From Penium margaritaceum (lineage: Eukaryota; Streptophyta; Zygnematophyceae; Desmidiales; Peniaceae), in contig SZWC01001172.1 of NCBI GenBank assembly GCA_023375785.1, positions 200,442 through 264,441 on the forward strand: 64,000 bases of DNA. Direction: 5' to 3'. The notes under the pieces are model-generated. The model worked only from the letters and a program-made list of their open reading frames with translations, ran no database searches and was not told the DNA's origin. Position numbers and translations under genes: made by a program. Within the stretch, counting starts at the first letter, position 1. Every line of letters starts with the position of its first letter. Shown here in pieces: positions 32,737 through 43,974 of the stretch.

Positions 32737-33900
32737 ATGGCTCAGAAGATGGAGGCATAGCCCATCCAAAAGTGCGCAGACGCCCCTAGCATTGGGCTAT
32801 GGATGTGGCACTTGGAGGTCCACCTCACACATAAGGGGCTTGTAGCAGTCTTGAAGGAGACGGAATGTGTTGACGAGGAGACTAAAAACTAATACAAAGA
32901 ACAGGCCATTGCAGAAAACAGTTCAGAGGTGTCACGGTAGGGCTTCTTCCAAGGCTGCATGTCGTCAGTTGAATCTTGGTTATGACTGTGTGCCATCCAT
33001 CAATCCAGTTTTTTGGTGAAAACAAATCTTTGCAATGAAGCAACCCCTTCTGGTGAGAATCAATTAGGGAGATGATGTGATCACCTCCATGCAGCAGATT
33101 GAGTCGCTTGCCTCACCATGCAATGACTTGGAGTGGAAGATCAAAACATAGCTTTAGGCGATGGACCTCCTCATAGACCTACCTGATGTTTAGACCTCTC
33201 TTTTCATCATCTTGCAGGGATGGACATAGGACACGCTCACCTAGGACGCAGTCACACATCATATCTACAACAAGGGGTAGGAATGGAGCTGTGGAGAGGC
33301 CTTGTCTTCCTCATCCATCTTTGTCACCAAAAGACGTAATGGTGGAAGCGGCGGAAAGGGAGGTGGAGGACATGGCAAGAAGGGCACCAAGAATGGTGCA
33401 TGTCGTAACTGTGGTGAGGAGGGCCACTAAGCTTGTGAGTATGCCAAGGAGGCAAAGGCCAGTTGCAAGGACGCCAAAGACAGGAAGGCGCTCCCAACAG
33501 CACTATGACGAGAAGGCTAACCAACAATGCCTTGATTCCATAGCTGAGAAGCACTGCCAGGTCAAAAAGGCTGGGTTCATCAACTACACCAAGCTCAAAA
33601 GGTCAAGATTTGTTGCAAATGACAAATTGGAACCAATGGCTTGCCAAGGAGAGGTGGAAATTGGAGGTGGTGGTTGGTGAGAAGCGGGTACAACACATCA
33701 TCAAAGACATGCAGCACTTCCCTGGTTGAGGTGGTACTCCAAGTGTCAGTTGCTTCACATACAAGGGGTACGAGGTGCTTTGCAGGAGAAAGGCGGTGGT
33801 CATGCAGGAGGACAGAGACAATGAGAGCACACTGGAGGATAAGCACGAGGGAGGTCTCTACACTTTGGAGACAAATGTGATCCTTGCGGTGACAAACTGA
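32737..33900 (+). pseudogene. gag: Element E Gag, zinc knuckle and protease, heavily stopped
   Basis: ATG at 32737 gives MAQKMEA then TAG; further on LWMWHLEVHLTHKGL and FFQGCM align with element C's Gag. The zinc knuckle CRNCGEEGH-stop-ACEY lies near 33405-33450, with Tyr at the last Cys. The protease reads CLDSIAEKH near 33530 (Asp and Ser kept, Gly lost), then GFINYTKLKRSRFVANDK. Many stops and several shifts show long inactivity. Same family as C and D. Confidence 0.8.
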
Positions 33901-35589
33901 ACATACTCGTGAGAGCGTACTGTCAACCTAGTCAAAAGAGGGGGAGCTCATCTAGATCTCTGGCACCAAAAACTGATGTATTCCTTACCAGCAATCACGA
34001 AGGAGGAGGAAAATTGGAAAATGGTATGCCTACTCATCATTAACGATGTAGAAGTTTGGGGAAATACAGCAACGTACAAGAAATGCAAGCCTTGTGTATT
34101 GGGTAGAACGAGGCATAAACCATTCAACAAGATTGTGGGCTGAGCTTTGGACCAACTTGAGGTCTTGCACGGCAACGTGATCGGTGTCAAGGAGTGGGGC
34201 AGACTATCTTGTTTCATTCATTGAAAACTTCAGCAGAAAATTCTACCTGTACTTTTTTAAGTAGAAACGACAAGTGGACCATTTGAAGGAGTATGTCACC
34301 GCAGTGGAGAGGCAGATTGGGCAGAAGGTCATAGTACTGCAATGTGTAATGGTGGAGTGTACGTGGACTGCAGTGAGTGGCTGAAGCAACAGGGAATAAA
34401 ATGGGAGCAAAGAGCACCATATTCGTCACAATCTAATGGCGTAGCAGAGCGAGGAAAAAAAATCTACTGGACATGGTAAGGACCATGTTGGTGGATGTGG
34501 AATTCCACGAAACTTCTTGTTGGAAGCTGTGTGCAAAGGCCAGCTACACCATCAACCTCACTCCAATGGCAATGCTCATGGGGAAGAACTACAACAATAT
34601 GTCATAGGAGGCTTGGAGCGGACACACTAAAAGTATGGAAAACCTGAAAGTTTTCCCGTGAAAGGCAAACACAATGGTATGAGATGCATAGCAGCACAAA
34701 AACAAGTTGGAGCCTTGGAAAAAATGGTACCTCTTCCTTTCCTATAAGAGCATTCATGAGGCAAATTGGCATTCTGAAATTCACAAAGAAGAGGTACTTT
34801 GTGCCGTGATACCAAGATTGATGAGCGTTAAATCAACATCAGCAGCAACGAGGTGGATGTGGTGGAGTCTTCAAAGACTAGAGAGTGGCTCCAGCTCTTG
34901 ACTGTGAGACTGGGCCTACAGATGTCAAAGTGGAGGATGCAGCAATGGAGCGCAACGATGCAATAGACACATCAGCCAACTCAAAGGACTCAGAAAATGA
35001 TGGAATCTGAGATGGAAATCCACCAAAAGGATCCAGCAGATGAGGCACAAAGGGTTTTGAGGCGTAAATCCTGACAGAGTACGCATCGGGTATCGGTAAA
35101 AAATCCTGAGGACATGCCACCTGACAGAGTAATTTTTTTGTCGAGTGGAAGAGACCCTCAAGGAGCTTTCTTGGTAATGTTTTGCCAGAGCATGCAGAGC
35201 TAAAAGGACTTCAGTAGAGCAATGAGGTACCACCAAAACTGCCAGACTGCAAAAAAAAGGCAACGGGAGCAAAGAACTGGTTTGATGCGGGTACCAGCCA
35301 ATAGATTGGCATGGCGTGATGCATACCGGATGCATCAATGAAGCCAAGGACTGTGCAAGAGGTGCTTGTGCAGTCCAAGTGGGAGCAATGAGACGTGGCA
35401 ATGAAATCTTAACTGGCTTCCATCACAGAAAACGACATGTGGCTGACAGGAAAAGAGACACTAAGGTCATCGGCTCAAAGTGGGTCTTCGAGACAAAGTT
35501 TTAAGAGGAAGGCGTGGTTGAAAAATGCAAGGTGCACCTTGTGGCCAAGGAATACACATACCGTAAGGGTAAGTACTACGATGAGATGT
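33901..35589 (+). pseudogene. pol: Element E integrase, linker and first part of reverse transcriptase
   Basis: LDLWHQKL near 33950 marks the pre-integrase; CKPCVLGRTRHKPFNKIV leads into the integrase. The first catalytic Asp is replaced (LEVLHGNV), the second region is eroded (CNGGVYVDC), and the third motif is kept (SNGVAERG, near 34440). A decayed acidic linker follows to about 35300. RT begins near 35330: VIGSKWVFETKF, VHLVAKEYTY and GKYYDEM. The frame then ends abruptly at about 35589, where an inverted block begins. The rest of E's RT is found inverted at 35822-36148 and again from 42175. Confidence 0.8.
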
Positions 35590-36148
35590 GCTTTGATGCG
35601 TTGGAAAGTTTATGACTAGCACTGTATCTCTTTGCATTATATCCAGATTAGAAAATTTAAGCAAAGATGCGCGCTTCCCTTTGCAAAAGTGAATGCCTCT
35701 TAATTCCCTCTCACATAACTTGAGGTGAACAGAAAGCTCGCACTTATTTTGAGATTTGCCCAAAAGGAAGAAGTTAGATAAAAGAGAATGCCATACATGT
35801 CAGACCCAAAATTTTCTGACAAGCAGATCCATAGAGCACAGGATAATGTTGTCCATGTAGTGTGTGAAGATATGATGGAGCTGCTTGTCGTTTCACAAGT
35901 ACACGATGTGATCCAAATCACAGTATTTGAAGTTGAGTTGTACCATGAAGCTATCCATGTTTTGGTGCCAACATGTGGCAATTGTTTTAGCCTGTACAAG
36001 GATTTCTGCAGCGTGCATACCTTACCCTGTCTCCACCACCTCCGGCACCTCCATGTACATCTCCTTTTCTATAACGCCTTTGAGGGTGTCTTTACACCCA
36101 TTTGATGGAGCTCCATATACTTTGCAGCTATGACCATATTATTCTTGT
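35590..36148 (-). other. Inverted 0.56-kb block spanning the element E / element D junction
   Basis: From 35590 to 35821 the plus strand holds the outer part of a copia LTR ending ATTTTCTGACA. From 35822 to about 36140 the minus strand holds an RT fragment (YMELHQMG, MYMEVPE, LYRLKQLP, then an HYMDNIILCSMDLL box where YVDDLILYS is expected). Both are backwards relative to their surroundings. If the block is turned round, the RT fragment continues element E from YYDEM with about 13 residues missing, and the LTR part joins the truncated element D 3' LTR at 36149 with about 40 bases missing. An inversion with small losses at both ends is the simplest account. Confidence 0.75.
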
Positions 36149-36819
36149 CAACACGCAGGTCACACCCACAACAGAAACGCCTAACGCCTCCATAATGCAA
36201 GCACACCTTGGTGCCTTTCTTCACATGCAAAACACATTTTCAAAGGCATAGATTTCTTTGGACGTGATTGAACGATCCCGTGCACTGTTTCAATGTGCCT
36301 CATTCACTTTTGTATTGATTGTAACCATGAGGTTTGACAGGGTTTGAAACCTGTCCGCAAACTTCATTCAGAATTTTCATAAAACACCTGAGTAACAAAA
36401 TGTACTACTAAGTGACTGACTTCAAGCCAGAACTCTGGCGAAGTCCTCCAGTAACAACCTGTACTACTCGATCCGGTGGAACTAATCTACCAAACGTCTT
36501 GGCAGCCATCTGGTGGATGATCCAGCCGATGTGCCTATGTTACTCACATCCGGTGGATTTTCCACCAGATGTCATTTCTCGCTGACTCCTAAAATACCGC
36601 GCACATCCAAAATTTGAGAGCTGACATCTCCCTCAATGCTTTTCAGAATCTGCCAATTTGAATTGCACCAGATTCAAAAACGTAACTTTCAAGCCATTCA
36701 TCCAATTTTGTTTATTCCTTGGGTCACTAGAAAAACTTGCAAAAAAAAAATCTACTTCCGGGAGCTCGTTGGCATCTCCTAGCGTTTAACTCAGGCATGC
36801 AAAGGGGCAATTCTCAACA
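36149..36819 (-). repeat. 3' LTR of element D, inner part
   Basis: On the minus strand it begins TGTTGAGAATTGCCCC beside the polypurine tract. It aligns with the D 5' LTR down to about 41474 there, then stops at the inversion breakpoint. The missing outer part is at 35590-35821 in the opposite orientation. The paired GTAACAA motifs are at 36392 and 36451. Confidence 0.85.
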
Positions 36820-36830
36820 TTCTCCCCCTT
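36820..36830 (-). promoter_or_regulatory. Polypurine tract of element D
   Basis: Minus strand AAGGGGGAGAA directly before the LTR TG. It corresponds to the tract of element C. Confidence 0.85.
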
Positions 36831-36858
36831 GCACCTTCCATGCCCGCTGCTGCTGCTT

Positions 36859-38470
36859 TCACTCATCTTCTGCTGTGCCATCCAGTCCTTCATAGCTGGT
36901 CATGCTGAGCCTGACCACGCTCATCTTGTGCCGGTCTATGGGTTGCACATTGGTTCTGCAATCCACAAGAATTTTGTGCGTGCTGCAGTGCTGTAGCACC
37001 TCTTGTTCCTCCTCTACCATGATCCTTGCATGGTGATAGAACACATCGATGTGCTTTTTTCTCCTGTGTTACGTCATATTTTTGGTGAGCAAGATGGAGT
37101 CGATTTTGTCCTCTATCACCATCATAGGCTCTTACTGTTGTATGCATAGCTCCTCCAACAACCTGTGGATCCACACCGCCTCCTTCACCGCCTTAGCCAG
37201 CGTGATGTATTCTGCTTCAATTGTGGAGGAAGAAACACACTCCTGCTTCTTGTTGTACCACAAGACTGTTGCACCAATGACAAAGAACAAGTAGCCAGAT
37301 GTGGACTTCCACTTGTCTACATCGCTGGTGTAGTCTGGATCTGGGTAGTAGACCAGAGGGCCCCTTATCATCAAACTTCAGGCATGCATCCCACATTGCC
37401 TGTGGGTAACGAAGGATGCGCTTGACTGCATTTCAATGCAGTGACCCTGGATTAGCCACATACCTGCTCACTTGGCCTACCGCGTAGGCCAGGTCCAGTT
37501 GATTCGCCACCATGTTGTACATGAGGGTGTCCACCGCCATTTACTCGGACACCCCTGCCATGTCCTCCTATTCTTCTTTTGTTTGCAGTGCCATTGTCGA
37601 ACTTGATCCACAAGTCATCAAGACAAGACTCTCGACTAGTTTGCGTTCCTCTTACGGTACCGCTTCAGCATCGTAGCCACGTATTTGGCATGTCCTAGCT
37701 CAAGCGTACGCATCCTCTAGTTCCACGTGATGCTCATCCTGAGCTGGAACTCCAGCTCCCCCATATCTGACATCTGGAACCTGCTGCTCGACTGTTCTTT
37801 CAGCTGCTGTAGGCTCAGCATGTCCATGGAGCACAGGATCAGGTCATCCACGTAGAGCGCAACTATCTAATGTAGATTCTTGTTGCGCCAGACATACACC
37901 ATGTCATCCAATTCACAGCGCTTGAAGCCGAGAATGCCATAAAGTTGTCCATCTGTCGGCACCAGCATGGAGGTGATTGCTTTAACCCGTACAAGGACTT
38001 TTGCAAATTGCACACCTTGCCCTCCGGCACCTCCACCTCCTCGTGTACCTCCATGCAGATTTCTTTATCGACAATACCGTTCATGAAGGACTTCATTACT
38101 TCCATCTGGTGGAGCTCCATATCGTTTGTAGCTACCATCGCGAGGATTGCATGAATGCTTGTGAATTTGGGGACAGGGGCAGACTTCTCATTGTAGTGCT
38201 TGCCCTGACGTTGTGCGTACCCCCCCGCCACAAGCCACACCTTGTACTTGTCCACCGCACCTTCTTTCATGAACTTGGTCTTGAAGATCCACTTTGAGCT
38301 GATGACCTTGGCATATTTCGGCCTGTCAGCCAGCTCCCACATGTTGCTTTCTGCAATGGATTTCAACTCTGACTTGACGACGATGTCCCACTGCTTTCAC
38401 TTGGTCCACGCAAGCTCCTCTTCCACAGACGTCAGCTCCGTCAATACATCCATCATGCACCATCCCATGC
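36859..38470 (-). pseudogene. pol: Element D reverse transcriptase and RNase H
   Basis: Leftwards from about 38370: NMWELADRPK, VISSKWIFKTKF, LVAGGYAQ, MELHQMEV, EVPEGKVCNLQKSLYGLKQS, then a frameshift and the YVDD box at about 37843-37854 (YVDDLILCS, both Asp kept). MSDMGELEF and LELGHAKYVATMLKRY follow. RNase H reads YPDPDYTSDVDKWKSTSGYL, with its Asp region, and an intact STIEAEYITLAKAVKEAVW, then SILLTKN and KKHIDVFYHH. It ends with a TAA near 36859. Stops and shifts break the frame, so no full enzyme is made. Confidence 0.9.
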
Positions 38471-39860
38471 CAATCCATTGGCCTGTGCCTACATCAAAGT
38501 GCTTCTCCTGTGTCTGCCTTTTGCTACAGTGTCAAGGTTTTGTTGGCACCTTGTTTCTCTGCTATGATCCTTTTGAATCCACAGGTGAAACATCTACCAG
38601 ACGGTTTCCCAAAGGTCTCTCCCATTCTGGCAAAATATCCACCGGATAGGCAGTGCATATGTAGGCTTGTCTTCTGATGCTCTATGCAAACTCCACTGGG
38701 AGTGTGTGCTTCCGTATCCGTAGTGCCTCCAATGGATCTTTCCAAGAGATCTCTAGTCCAACTGCATCGTTTTTGGGGTCCTCAGCATCGGCTACTACCT
38801 CTGTTGTACCACCATGCTCCGACGTTGCTTTCTTGACCTCCGCGTCCTCCGGCTCCTTCTTGTAGTCAAGGGGCTATAGCCACTCCCCCTCTTTTGGAGG
38901 GTTCACAATGCCATGGTATTGGTACTACTACTAAAAACACGCTGCTCTTTGGAATCAACATTACCTCTACAAATTCTTTCTTCCGTACGCGGGTCCCATA
39001 ATCGATATGCATTATGAACGCTCTCGTAGCCGAGGAAAAAATGTTGCTTCTCCCACAGTTCCAGCTTCCTGTCATGTTGTTGTACCCCTTACACCATTGT
39101 GTTTGCATTACACCCAAAACACCTTCAGTTGTACCAAGTTTGGCTTGTGTCTACTCCAAACCTCTTGTAGCATCTTCCATCCACCCTTATCCTTTAGCAC
39201 TACTCTTGGGATGATGTTGATTGTGTAGCTTGCTACACGCACAACCTCTACTCAAAAATCTTGTGGCAATCCCGTATCCACAACCATAGACCAAACCATG
39301 TTTAGCAATGTCTGGTTCATCCACTCTTCCATTCCATTGGACTGTGGCGAGTAAGGCAAATTAGGTTCCCAATTGATGCCATGCTACTTTATCCATCCGC
39401 TGTAGCCCATAAACTATCCATCGTTATTGTTGCATAGCACTCTAACCTTCCAACCAGTCTGCCTCTCCACCATTGCAACGCACTCCTTCAGCCGGTCCAG
39501 GACTTTGCCTTTCCACTTCATGAAGTTCACGAAGAGCATCCTGCTGCAATCATCAACGAAGGTGACAAAGTACCTCACGGTGCTATTTGATGGTGTTTTG
39601 AATGGTCTGCACATGTCGGTTTGTGCAACCTCCAATAGGTCCTGTGCATGAGCCACGTTCTTGTTAAACAGCTTGCGTCGCGCCTTACCCAAAATACAAA
39701 GCTCACTTTGTGTGTGCATTGATGAATCTACTATAGTGTGTGCTGCAGTGTCGATGATGAGGCCATACACCATTTCATGCTTTGCTATCTCCTTGATTTG
39801 TTCTCTCGGTAACCATCAATGCAAGAGCTCCAGATCAGTGCTTCCACTGTTGGCCATGTT
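38471..39860 (-). pseudogene. pol: Element D integrase and linker
   Basis: Leftwards: SELCILGKARRKLFNKNV, LLEVAQTDMCRPF (first Asp kept), RYFVTFVDDCSRM, VLCNNNDG (second Asp now Asn), a TAG, then SPQSNGMEEWMNQ (Glu kept), TGLPQDF and VEVVRVASYTINI. LKVF marks the end of the core near 39130. The acidic linker to RT holds several stops. The lost second Asp and the stops make it inactive. Confidence 0.85.
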
Positions 39861-40250
39861 GAAAACATGCTCCTTCGAGTAAGCTACATCCAAAGTCGTA
39901 GGGATCACATTGGTCTCCACGCTTATAGGAACTGCGTTCTTGCTTCACCTCCAGCACGACCTTGCCGCCACTGTCTATGCACATCACTACTCCTTTCCTA
40001 CAAAAGAACATGTTGTACCCTTTATTCCCTCAAGTGACTAACATGCAAAATGTCAGCCAAGCCTGAAACATGCTGCATGTGACAAATTACACGTAACGGC
40101 TTTGTAGTGCCCATGACTTTGACCTTCACGACACCTTTGTTGGCCGCCAGCTTCATTTCATCATTTACGACCACCATTGACTTAGAGGTTCTTTTTTTAG
40201 TTGACAAAGCCCATTTTCTCGACTTGGGTGTGCTCCTAGGTCAAGGGCTC
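39861..40250 (-). pseudogene. Element D protease
   Basis: CLEPLT-stop-EHTQVEK near 40240 corresponds to the LDSGA.EH active-site region, with Asp and Gly lost. SKSMVVVNDE, KPLRVICHMQHVSGLADIL and HVSHLRE follow. The Gln in HMQHV shows what the TAG in element C replaced. Inactive. Confidence 0.8.
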
Positions 40251-41160
40251 CAAGCACTACCTGTTGGCCTTCTTGAGGAATTGGTTCTTGTTGAAATTGA
40301 GGAGCAACTTACTTTTGGAGCTCCTTCCGCCGTCCTTCGCCTCCTCCGGGCACTCATGGGCCCAGTGGCCCTCCTTGACACAGTTGCGGTATGCACCTTT
40401 CCTATCACCCTTCTCGTTGCTACCCTTTCCACCACCTCCTTTTTTCTCGCTTCTGCCACCATGCATTTTGGTGACAATGACCTATGAGGAAGACGAGACT
40501 TCTCTATAGCTTTGTCACTGTGTCTCGTTGCGGAAGTACTCTACGATCATGCCATAGGTGAGCTTGTCCTCTAGCCATCCTCCTAAGACGGTGAGGAGTA
40601 GACCCCAACTGTCACGGAGGGCCATGAGAAGGACCATCACCTGTAGCTGCGTGTCGATCTTCCACTCCACGTTGATGCATTGTGAGGTAAGCAACTCGAT
40701 TGGCTGCATGGTGGGAATGGCATCTTCTCCCTCCTTGATTCTCATGGTGAGGAGCCAGTTCATCACAGATGATTTTAGGTTTCAAGCGACTTGGACTGGT
40801 GGATGGTGTAAAGCTCTTACCGAACTTTGGCTGAAAGCTTGCAACCTTGGAAGTAGCTCCACTTTGACTCACCTGTCCCGGATACCAAGAGCATGAGCGC
40901 CTCCATGTTATTCTTGTGTTGGCCTACTTCTCCTCTTTCTTGTCCATGGCCTTGTCAAGGAATTCCTCTCCCAACATGACCTCCAGTAGCCACTTATCCG
41001 TGAGGTTGAGCTCGATTTTCCACCTCCAAAGCCTGGAGCTTGGGCCAACCGCATACTTCTTGATGGGGTGGGTCTCCTTTTGTGCCATTGCACAGTGTCT
41101 ACTCGGTATGTTCTCATACTTCACGATACCTTCATGCACGATGACAATCCCATGCACTGC
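40251..41160 (-). pseudogene. gag: Element D Gag and zinc knuckle
   Basis: ATG near 41157 opens a frame reading CAMAQKETHPIKKYAVGP, LWRWKIELNLTDKWLLEVM and FLDKAMDKKEEK then TAG. Further frames give KVASFQPKFGKSF, PIELLTSQCINVEWKID and LLLTVLGGWLEDKLTYG, collinear with element C. The zinc knuckle YRNCVKEGHWAHEC at about 40374-40415 has Tyr at the first Cys, otherwise intact spacing. Confidence 0.85.
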
Positions 41161-41194
41161 GAAAGGGGTGAATGTCTAAGAGATGATCAGGACT

Positions 41195-41209
41195 GTGGGC
41201 CCATAACCC
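41195..41209 (-). promoter_or_regulatory. Half-tRNA primer-binding site of element D
   Basis: The plus strand again reads GTGGGCCCATAACCC, identical to element C's site, with the element complementary to it. It touches the LTR end (TGG at 41210) with no spacer. Confidence 0.85.
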
Positions 41210-42174
41210 TGGTTAAAAAACATGGGGTCTGAAATTTTCAATTTTCTCTTGTAGTTGACTTCTTCTTTTTGAGCGAATCTGAGAGCAAGCTTGAGCTTTC
41301 TTCATGCTATGTGACCAGGAATTCAGAAAAAGTCACTTTTGCAGAGGGAATAGCGCAATGTTGCGTTGTATTTTTTTAACAAGGACATGATCTGACGACT
41401 TGTAGTGCTAGGCATGAGCTTTCCAACGCAGCAAACTGCGTGCAATCTGGCCAAGCACAGATCAAGTTATGCTTGTTGAGGCGCAAGGTCACACCCACCA
41501 CACAAACACCTCACGCCTACATGGCACCCACATGCCATGGCGCCTTTCTTCACATGTGAAATGCCTCTTGAGAAGCACAGATCCCTCTGCACATGAAGGA
41601 CAGGTTTCTTACATTATTTCAACGCGCCTTGGAAAGTTTTGTGTTGAGGCTGATGATGGGGTTTGACAGGATTTGAAACCTGTCCATGGATCTACAGTTA
41701 AAACTCTGACCTGCAGTCCAAATTTTGCAGTCCTTGAGGAACAAAATGTACTCCTGAGTTGCGGACTTCAAGCCATAGTTTTGGTTTTCCTCCAGTAACA
41801 ACTTGTACAACTGGATCGAGTGGATCTTATCCACCAGACGGCTCAGCAGTCATCCGGTGTATTATCCACCGCATGTGACTTTGTTACTTACATCCAGTGG
41901 ATTTTCCACCAGATTTCATTTCGCTGCTAACTCCCCAAGCCATCGTGCATATCCAAACTTTTAGAGCTCATATCTCCCTCACTAGCTGTCAGGATCCGGT
42001 GATTCAATTTCCATCGGATTCAGCAACTCTTCAACTTTCAGGGCTAATCATCCAATGTGCGTCTAGAGCATTTCTTGATTCACTATATCAAATGTCAGGG
42101 ATTTTTCTCTCACCAAAGTCTTCCCGACACCTCCCGCTGCCGCACTCTATCGTGCAGAGAGTAAATTTTCAACA
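41210..42174 (-). repeat. 5' LTR of element D (965 bp)
   Basis: On the minus strand it begins TGTTGAAAATTTACTC and ends TTTTTTAACCA. It is collinear with the D 3' LTR pieces. The paired motifs are at about 41740 (GAACAAAATG) and 41794 (GTAACAACTTG). Confidence 0.9.
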
Positions 42175-42815
42175 CTACTGTGCCTATAGCAGTAGAAGGA
42201 TCAGTGGAGCAGTAGGTTCCATTTCACACATGGAGGGGCTACACAACTACCTTGGGGTGAGCAGAACTGGAGGGCATACATGCTTGAGTTTGCGCAGGCC
42301 AAATACGTTACCGAGGTACTGAAGCGGTACGGCATGCAGGATTAAGGACCAGTTTGCATGCTTACCTCCAGGGTCTGTGAACTGAGTATGGCAATAGCGG
42401 TGCTAACAAAAGAAGAGTGGGGGGATATGGCAGGGATGTCCTGCCAATTGGCCATAGGCAGCTTCATTTATGCCATGGTGCTGACACAAGTGGACTTCGC
42501 CTATGCAACGGGCCAAGCGAGTAGGTCTGTGGTTGATTCAGGGTCGATACAAGAGAAGGAATTCAACCACATCCTTTGATACTTGCAGATGATGCGGGAC
42601 GCGCTCTTGAGGTTTTACGGCAAGGGGCGGTCTGACCCTTTGTGTCCGGTTAGCTACACGGATGTAGACTATGCCGGAGATGTAGACGAGCAAAAGTCTA
42701 CATCTGGCTATCTGTTCTTCCTCACTTGTGTAGCGGTCTCATGGTGCAGTAGAAACAGGAATGAGTCACCACCTCCACTGTGGAGTCAGATTATATCTCA
42801 TTGGCAAGACTGTCA
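42175..42815 (+). pseudogene. pol: Element E, continued: reverse transcriptase end and RNase H
   Basis: Directly after element D the plus strand gives KDQWSSRFHF (with TAG codons before it), then LEFAQAKYVTEVLKRYGMQD, EEWGDMAGMSCQLAIGSFIY, ALLRFYGKGRSDPLCPVSY and TDVDYAGDVDEQKSTSGYLF, the RNase H start with its Asp. VAVSWCSRNRN and, after a shift, VESDYISLA (the EAEY box as ESDY) follow. The match ends near 42815. The rest of RNase H, the polypurine tract and E's 3' LTR are missing. Confidence 0.85.
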
Positions 42816-42989
42816 TTTCTACCATTGTGTTTGCTCGTGACACCCGTACCATCATGCAACATGTAATGGATCACATACATTGTGTTGTTCTTTGTGCTCC
42901 CTCCGTACCCTCTACTTCCTCCCCTATTGTGTGCATGTTCAACATTGGTGTCCTCTCCCCTGAGCACTAGTGTTTGCTGTGTCCTCTTC
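42816..42989 (+). other. Junction between element E and fragment G
   Basis: No domain recognised. The sequence repeats CTCTCCCCTGAGCACTAGTG and a near copy (CTCTCCCCTGAACACTAGTG) about 95 bp apart, at about 42953 and 43050. Confidence 0.4.
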
Positions 42990-43974
42990 GCCATAGCAAG
43001 CTACCTGTGACCGGACTTGCACCCGCAAGTGGCCTAAGCAAAAAAACGCCTCTCCCCTGAACACTAGTGTTTTTTTGCATCACCACCTTTTCCATATGAG
43101 CATGGACAATGTAACCTAGCACATGCTGACAGAGCTTACCCTTGGCCTCGATGTTTCTTTCTTCAAGGTTTTTTCCAAGGCCAAATTCATCTCATGCATC
43201 CAGGGAAAGATGCATCGTTGCACTTACCAAGAATCGACCTCCCAGAACTGCGCCCGTTGAATTTAGTCCACTTGGACCTTCTCGGCCTCCTCCTGAGTCG
43301 AGTCTCTATGAAAATAGGACGAATTCATCCTTACCATGGCTGATGAATTCACCTGGATCTGGTGGGTCTACAAACTCTTCTACAAGAGTGATGCTGTCTT
43401 GACAGTCCGTGTATGCCTCGTTATGGCTAAGTGCCAGTTTTGCCACACACCACACATTACGATTGCATGTTTCTGTGCCAATACCAATTGTCAAACCCCC
43501 TCCTTTTCTTATATTAGTAGATATTGCCTCCCCTGTGCCCTTCCATGCATCTCATGTAGGTACACCCTCTCAGAATCTCAGTTCCCCATCTGTCTACAAG
43601 CCAGTAGCCTCGAAGTATGTGTCCCTACCCCTGGTCCCCCAGCCCGAGGTGAGTACCTCATTCTCTCCCAAGCAAGCTGGTCGTCTCCAAAAGGCCCTCG
43701 GCCTTAGTGTCCAGGAAAAATACATTAAGGTGCACCTAGCGTGCCACAAGGTAGTCTCTCATAAGATATTTGCTGTGTGCGATATCGCAGCCAACATTTT
43801 TGTGGTCAAACCCACGCCTGAAGCATGTAACTTGCCCACAAGGAGCTCCTCCTTGATGGTGCCTGATCCAGGCATGTTGAAGGAGCTGCTCTTGGTATAT
43901 GACACATCGTTGTGTCACAAATTGCCAGTGAGGATAATCTCAGCGCCGAGCACGGTGTCTACAAGCTTTTTGAC
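42990..43974 (+). pseudogene. pol: Copia fragment G: pre-integrase, integrase start and linker, truncated by the 13-bp satellite
   Basis: From about 43090 the plus strand reads HMSMDNVT and ELTLGLDVSFFKVFSKAKF, then SCIQGKMHR (the CxxGK pre-integrase motif), LVHLDLLGL (first integrase Asp) and LTMADEFTWIWWVYKLF. The later integrase motifs are not seen. From about 43570 an open frame resembles copy B's integrase-RT linker: AVCDIAAN corresponds to VACDTAAD, and PDPGMLKELLL to PEPGSLKESIL. The satellite begins at 43975, about where RT should start. Family close to B. Confidence 0.65.

Larger units (their letters stand above)
36149..42174 (-). mobile_element. Copia LTR retrotransposon D, nested in element E
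   Basis: The order leftwards from 42174 is 5' LTR, half-tRNA primer site, gag, zinc knuckle, protease, integrase, RT, RNase H, polypurine tract and 3' LTR, the last continued in the inverted block. The outer flank of the inverted LTR, read the right way round, is CTGCT, and the other flank at 42175-42179 is CTACT: a target duplication with one transition. Element E's RT resumes at 42175. Same family as C. Confidence 0.88.

Noticed and set aside
35788-36105. Plus-strand open frame of about 105 codons
   Set aside because: It is the antisense of the RT fragment in the inverted block.
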